DNA of 64,000 nt, taken from positions 12,984,001-13,048,000 of the forward strand of contig NC_059393.1 of NCBI RefSeq assembly GCF_019703515.2. Reading direction: 5' to 3'. Position 1 is the first letter of the stretch. Each line of letters begins with the position of its first letter. Positions 62,206-64,000 of this stretch are shown one piece after another. The position numbers were made by a program, and so were the translations under genes. The notes beneath the pieces are model-generated. The model did no database searches and was not told the DNA's origin. It saw only the letters and a list, made by a program, of their open reading frames with translations. This DNA is from Myxocyprinus asiaticus (Eukaryota > Chordata > Actinopteri > Cypriniformes > Catostomidae).

Positions 62206-64000
62206 GTGAGGAGCACAAACCTGTCTAAACACATTGTTGCATTCAAACAAAGCTGGACGGAGCTCAATTCTGAATGCAGGGCTCACGAGACATGTTTTTC
62301 TACGTTTTAAACTACGCTTAACTTGACACAGCGACGTAAAAACGTTGTGTTTATCCAATGTGAGAAGTGCTTCTTCGTTCTTCACTCAGAGCCAAAAAGA
62401 AGTTCGAAACAGCCGAGCAACAACATACTGTTTGCGAACATTCAGACACCAGCCAGACAGCTGGGGGAGATGTTTAGAGGTACATTTAAATATGAGGATG
62501 ATCAAGACTACATGTAAAACATCAAATAATATGACATTAAAATGTGTTATCAATGCCTCATTCTACGAATAGAATTCACACGAGATCAGAAGAAAAAAAA
62601 ACTGTTTTAACAACTCGATGATGATTTAAAGTAGTGTATATGCAGTTGATAATGTGTAATTTGTAATGTTTACCTAACATGATATACGCGGCCATAATAT
62701 GTGCCGATTACACACCAGTTCGCTAATAACTCTACATGCCAATGTGTTCATGTTGACTGATCTTTACTGACTGAACAGAATTTAGCTCTCCGCCTCAAAG
62801 TAGGTGGAGTTCCAGGTCATACATACCGATGACATGGATCAATGAAAATAAGAAGGTCTTTAGCAGCCGGTACGAAGTTGTCCTGAAAGTTCGCCTTGGT
62901 GATCTGTTACAAACCACTGAAATGAACTCAAAAACACCTTCGCTTTGGCCAGATTTTGTTCTAAATTACATCACACCTGTTCGTTCTTCAATTTCGTATA
63001 AAGTCTGCAGGGGCCTTACATTTATTCACTCCTAAATAGAGCACATGTATAGCATCCTTCAACCAGTCTTTTTCCCCTAGTTTAGTCTAGTGCAGGGGTA
63101 CTACTCAATAGGCGGACTCCGGTCCAGATCTGGACCGAAGTACAATTCAATCCGGACCATACCTGCCAACATCGGATTGTGAAAAATAGGGAGATTTTTT
63201 AATTTTTTTTAGGTGGGGGGATGGTGTCATGGTGCGAGGAACGGCAGCCGTTGGAGTTTTTGGTCCCCCCCAGGGTAAGATTGTGCCCCCGTAGGGAGTA
63301 GGTGCACCACGCAGACTGCGTAATATACGTATAGGGAGCGACAGTACCAGTCAGTAATACTACATTGAAGTTGAATAATGCCAGGAAATTGACCATGTAT
63401 TCAGATGTTCCTTACCACATCCTTCTCAGTTTTAGCAATAAATGCTTTTTGAGGTAATAATATAAAGTGTATAACCTTTCTTATATGCTGAGAACTTTTC
63501 TGACCCATATCTTATAAAAAATTTTTTTTTTTTAAATTCTTCGATTATTTATCTTCTTTATCTTATTTATGTATACATCTTTGTTGGTTTATATGTATTT
63601 GACGTTTTTTTTTTTTTTTTTTAGTTTTTTTTTTCTTCACCTTGTCTTTATGATTGTGATTGTATTCATACATTGTTGGATCTGTGTAATTTTGTAAATC
63701 TTATTGAACATTTATATTGAACCTTCTGTTTTTCAATAAGAAATCCACTTTTCTTTAGCACAAAATGTGGACTTTTCAGACGGTCCCATACCACACCCTC
63801 CACGGTATTAGCACGTTTCAGCACAATGTGTGGACATTTCAGATGACCCCTTACCCACTGTATAAAAAATGTCCAACTTATATCAATGTTAAATTAACGG
63901 TCTGAAACTATTTCACTGTGACGCCATCTGACCAGATTACGGGACAAATCGCGGCCGTATTTATTCGATACAGGATGTATCATTTCATATTTAAATAAGG
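62206..64000. other. ap3d1 intron 30, to window edge
   Basis: No further ap3d1 exon was found; the expected continuation of the ear domain was looked for and not seen. 63090-63300 contains CATACCTGCCAACATCGG and flanking words that look repeat-derived. T-rich runs lie at 63515-63535 and 63605-63635. Confidence 0.5.

Noticed and set aside
62206..64000. Final ap3d1 exons within the window
   Set aside because: I looked for the expected ear-domain continuation after PCYS and found no matching segment, so the gene runs off the window.

Overview
The window is vertebrate nuclear DNA, almost certainly from a teleost and most likely a cyprinid (carp, goldfish or minnow group). Genes are split into short exons with GT-AG introns. 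The intergenic and intronic space is packed with Tc1/mariner elements, hAT-like MITEs, L1/Tx1-like LINE ends, a tRNA-derived SINE and AT-rich tandem repeats. No bacterial-style operon, CRISPR array or functional RNA gene was seen.

Three protein-coding genes explain all the conserved coding sequence. (1) On the minus strand, positions 29-1831 hold the first five coding exons of ubxn6 (UBXD1), a p97/VCP cofactor; the rest lies off the left edge. (2) On the plus strand, 10929-25601 holds a complete 16-exon hdgfl2 (HRP-2), a chromatin reader with an N-terminal PWWP domain and a C-terminal integrase-binding domain (662 residues predicted). (3) On the plus strand, 27776-62205 holds the first 30 coding exons of ap3d1, the delta subunit of the AP-3 adaptor (about 1146 residues); the last roughly 100 residues lie off the right edge. 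These genes do not form one pathway. ubxn6 and hdgfl2 are head to head, and ap3d1 follows hdgfl2 in the same direction after about 2 kb.

Layout. 1-1.85 kb: ubxn6 5' half. 2-10.4 kb: a repeat-filled intergenic region with an intact-ended Tc1 element, two L1/Tx1-like LINE 3' ends, an RNase H-bearing LINE relic and two fold-back elements. 10.4-26 kb: hdgfl2, with MITEs, a decayed Tc1/IS630-like element and a SINE in its introns. 27.5-64 kb: ap3d1. Its 7.4-kb first intron contains the most striking object in the window, an approximately 1.9-kb element with terminal inverted repeats whose interior is an expanded 33/36-bp tandem array. Two shorter relatives lie at 31.8 and 43.0 kb. Later ap3d1 introns hold a Sleeping Beauty-type Tc1 relic, an 83-bp and a roughly 155-bp tandem repeat, another LINE end with its target-site duplication, a second copy of the first Tc1 element and a second SINE copy.

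Exon boundaries were set by reading-frame continuity, splice consensus and remembered family sequence, not by transcripts. Repeat family names are given only at superfamily level because no library search was possible.
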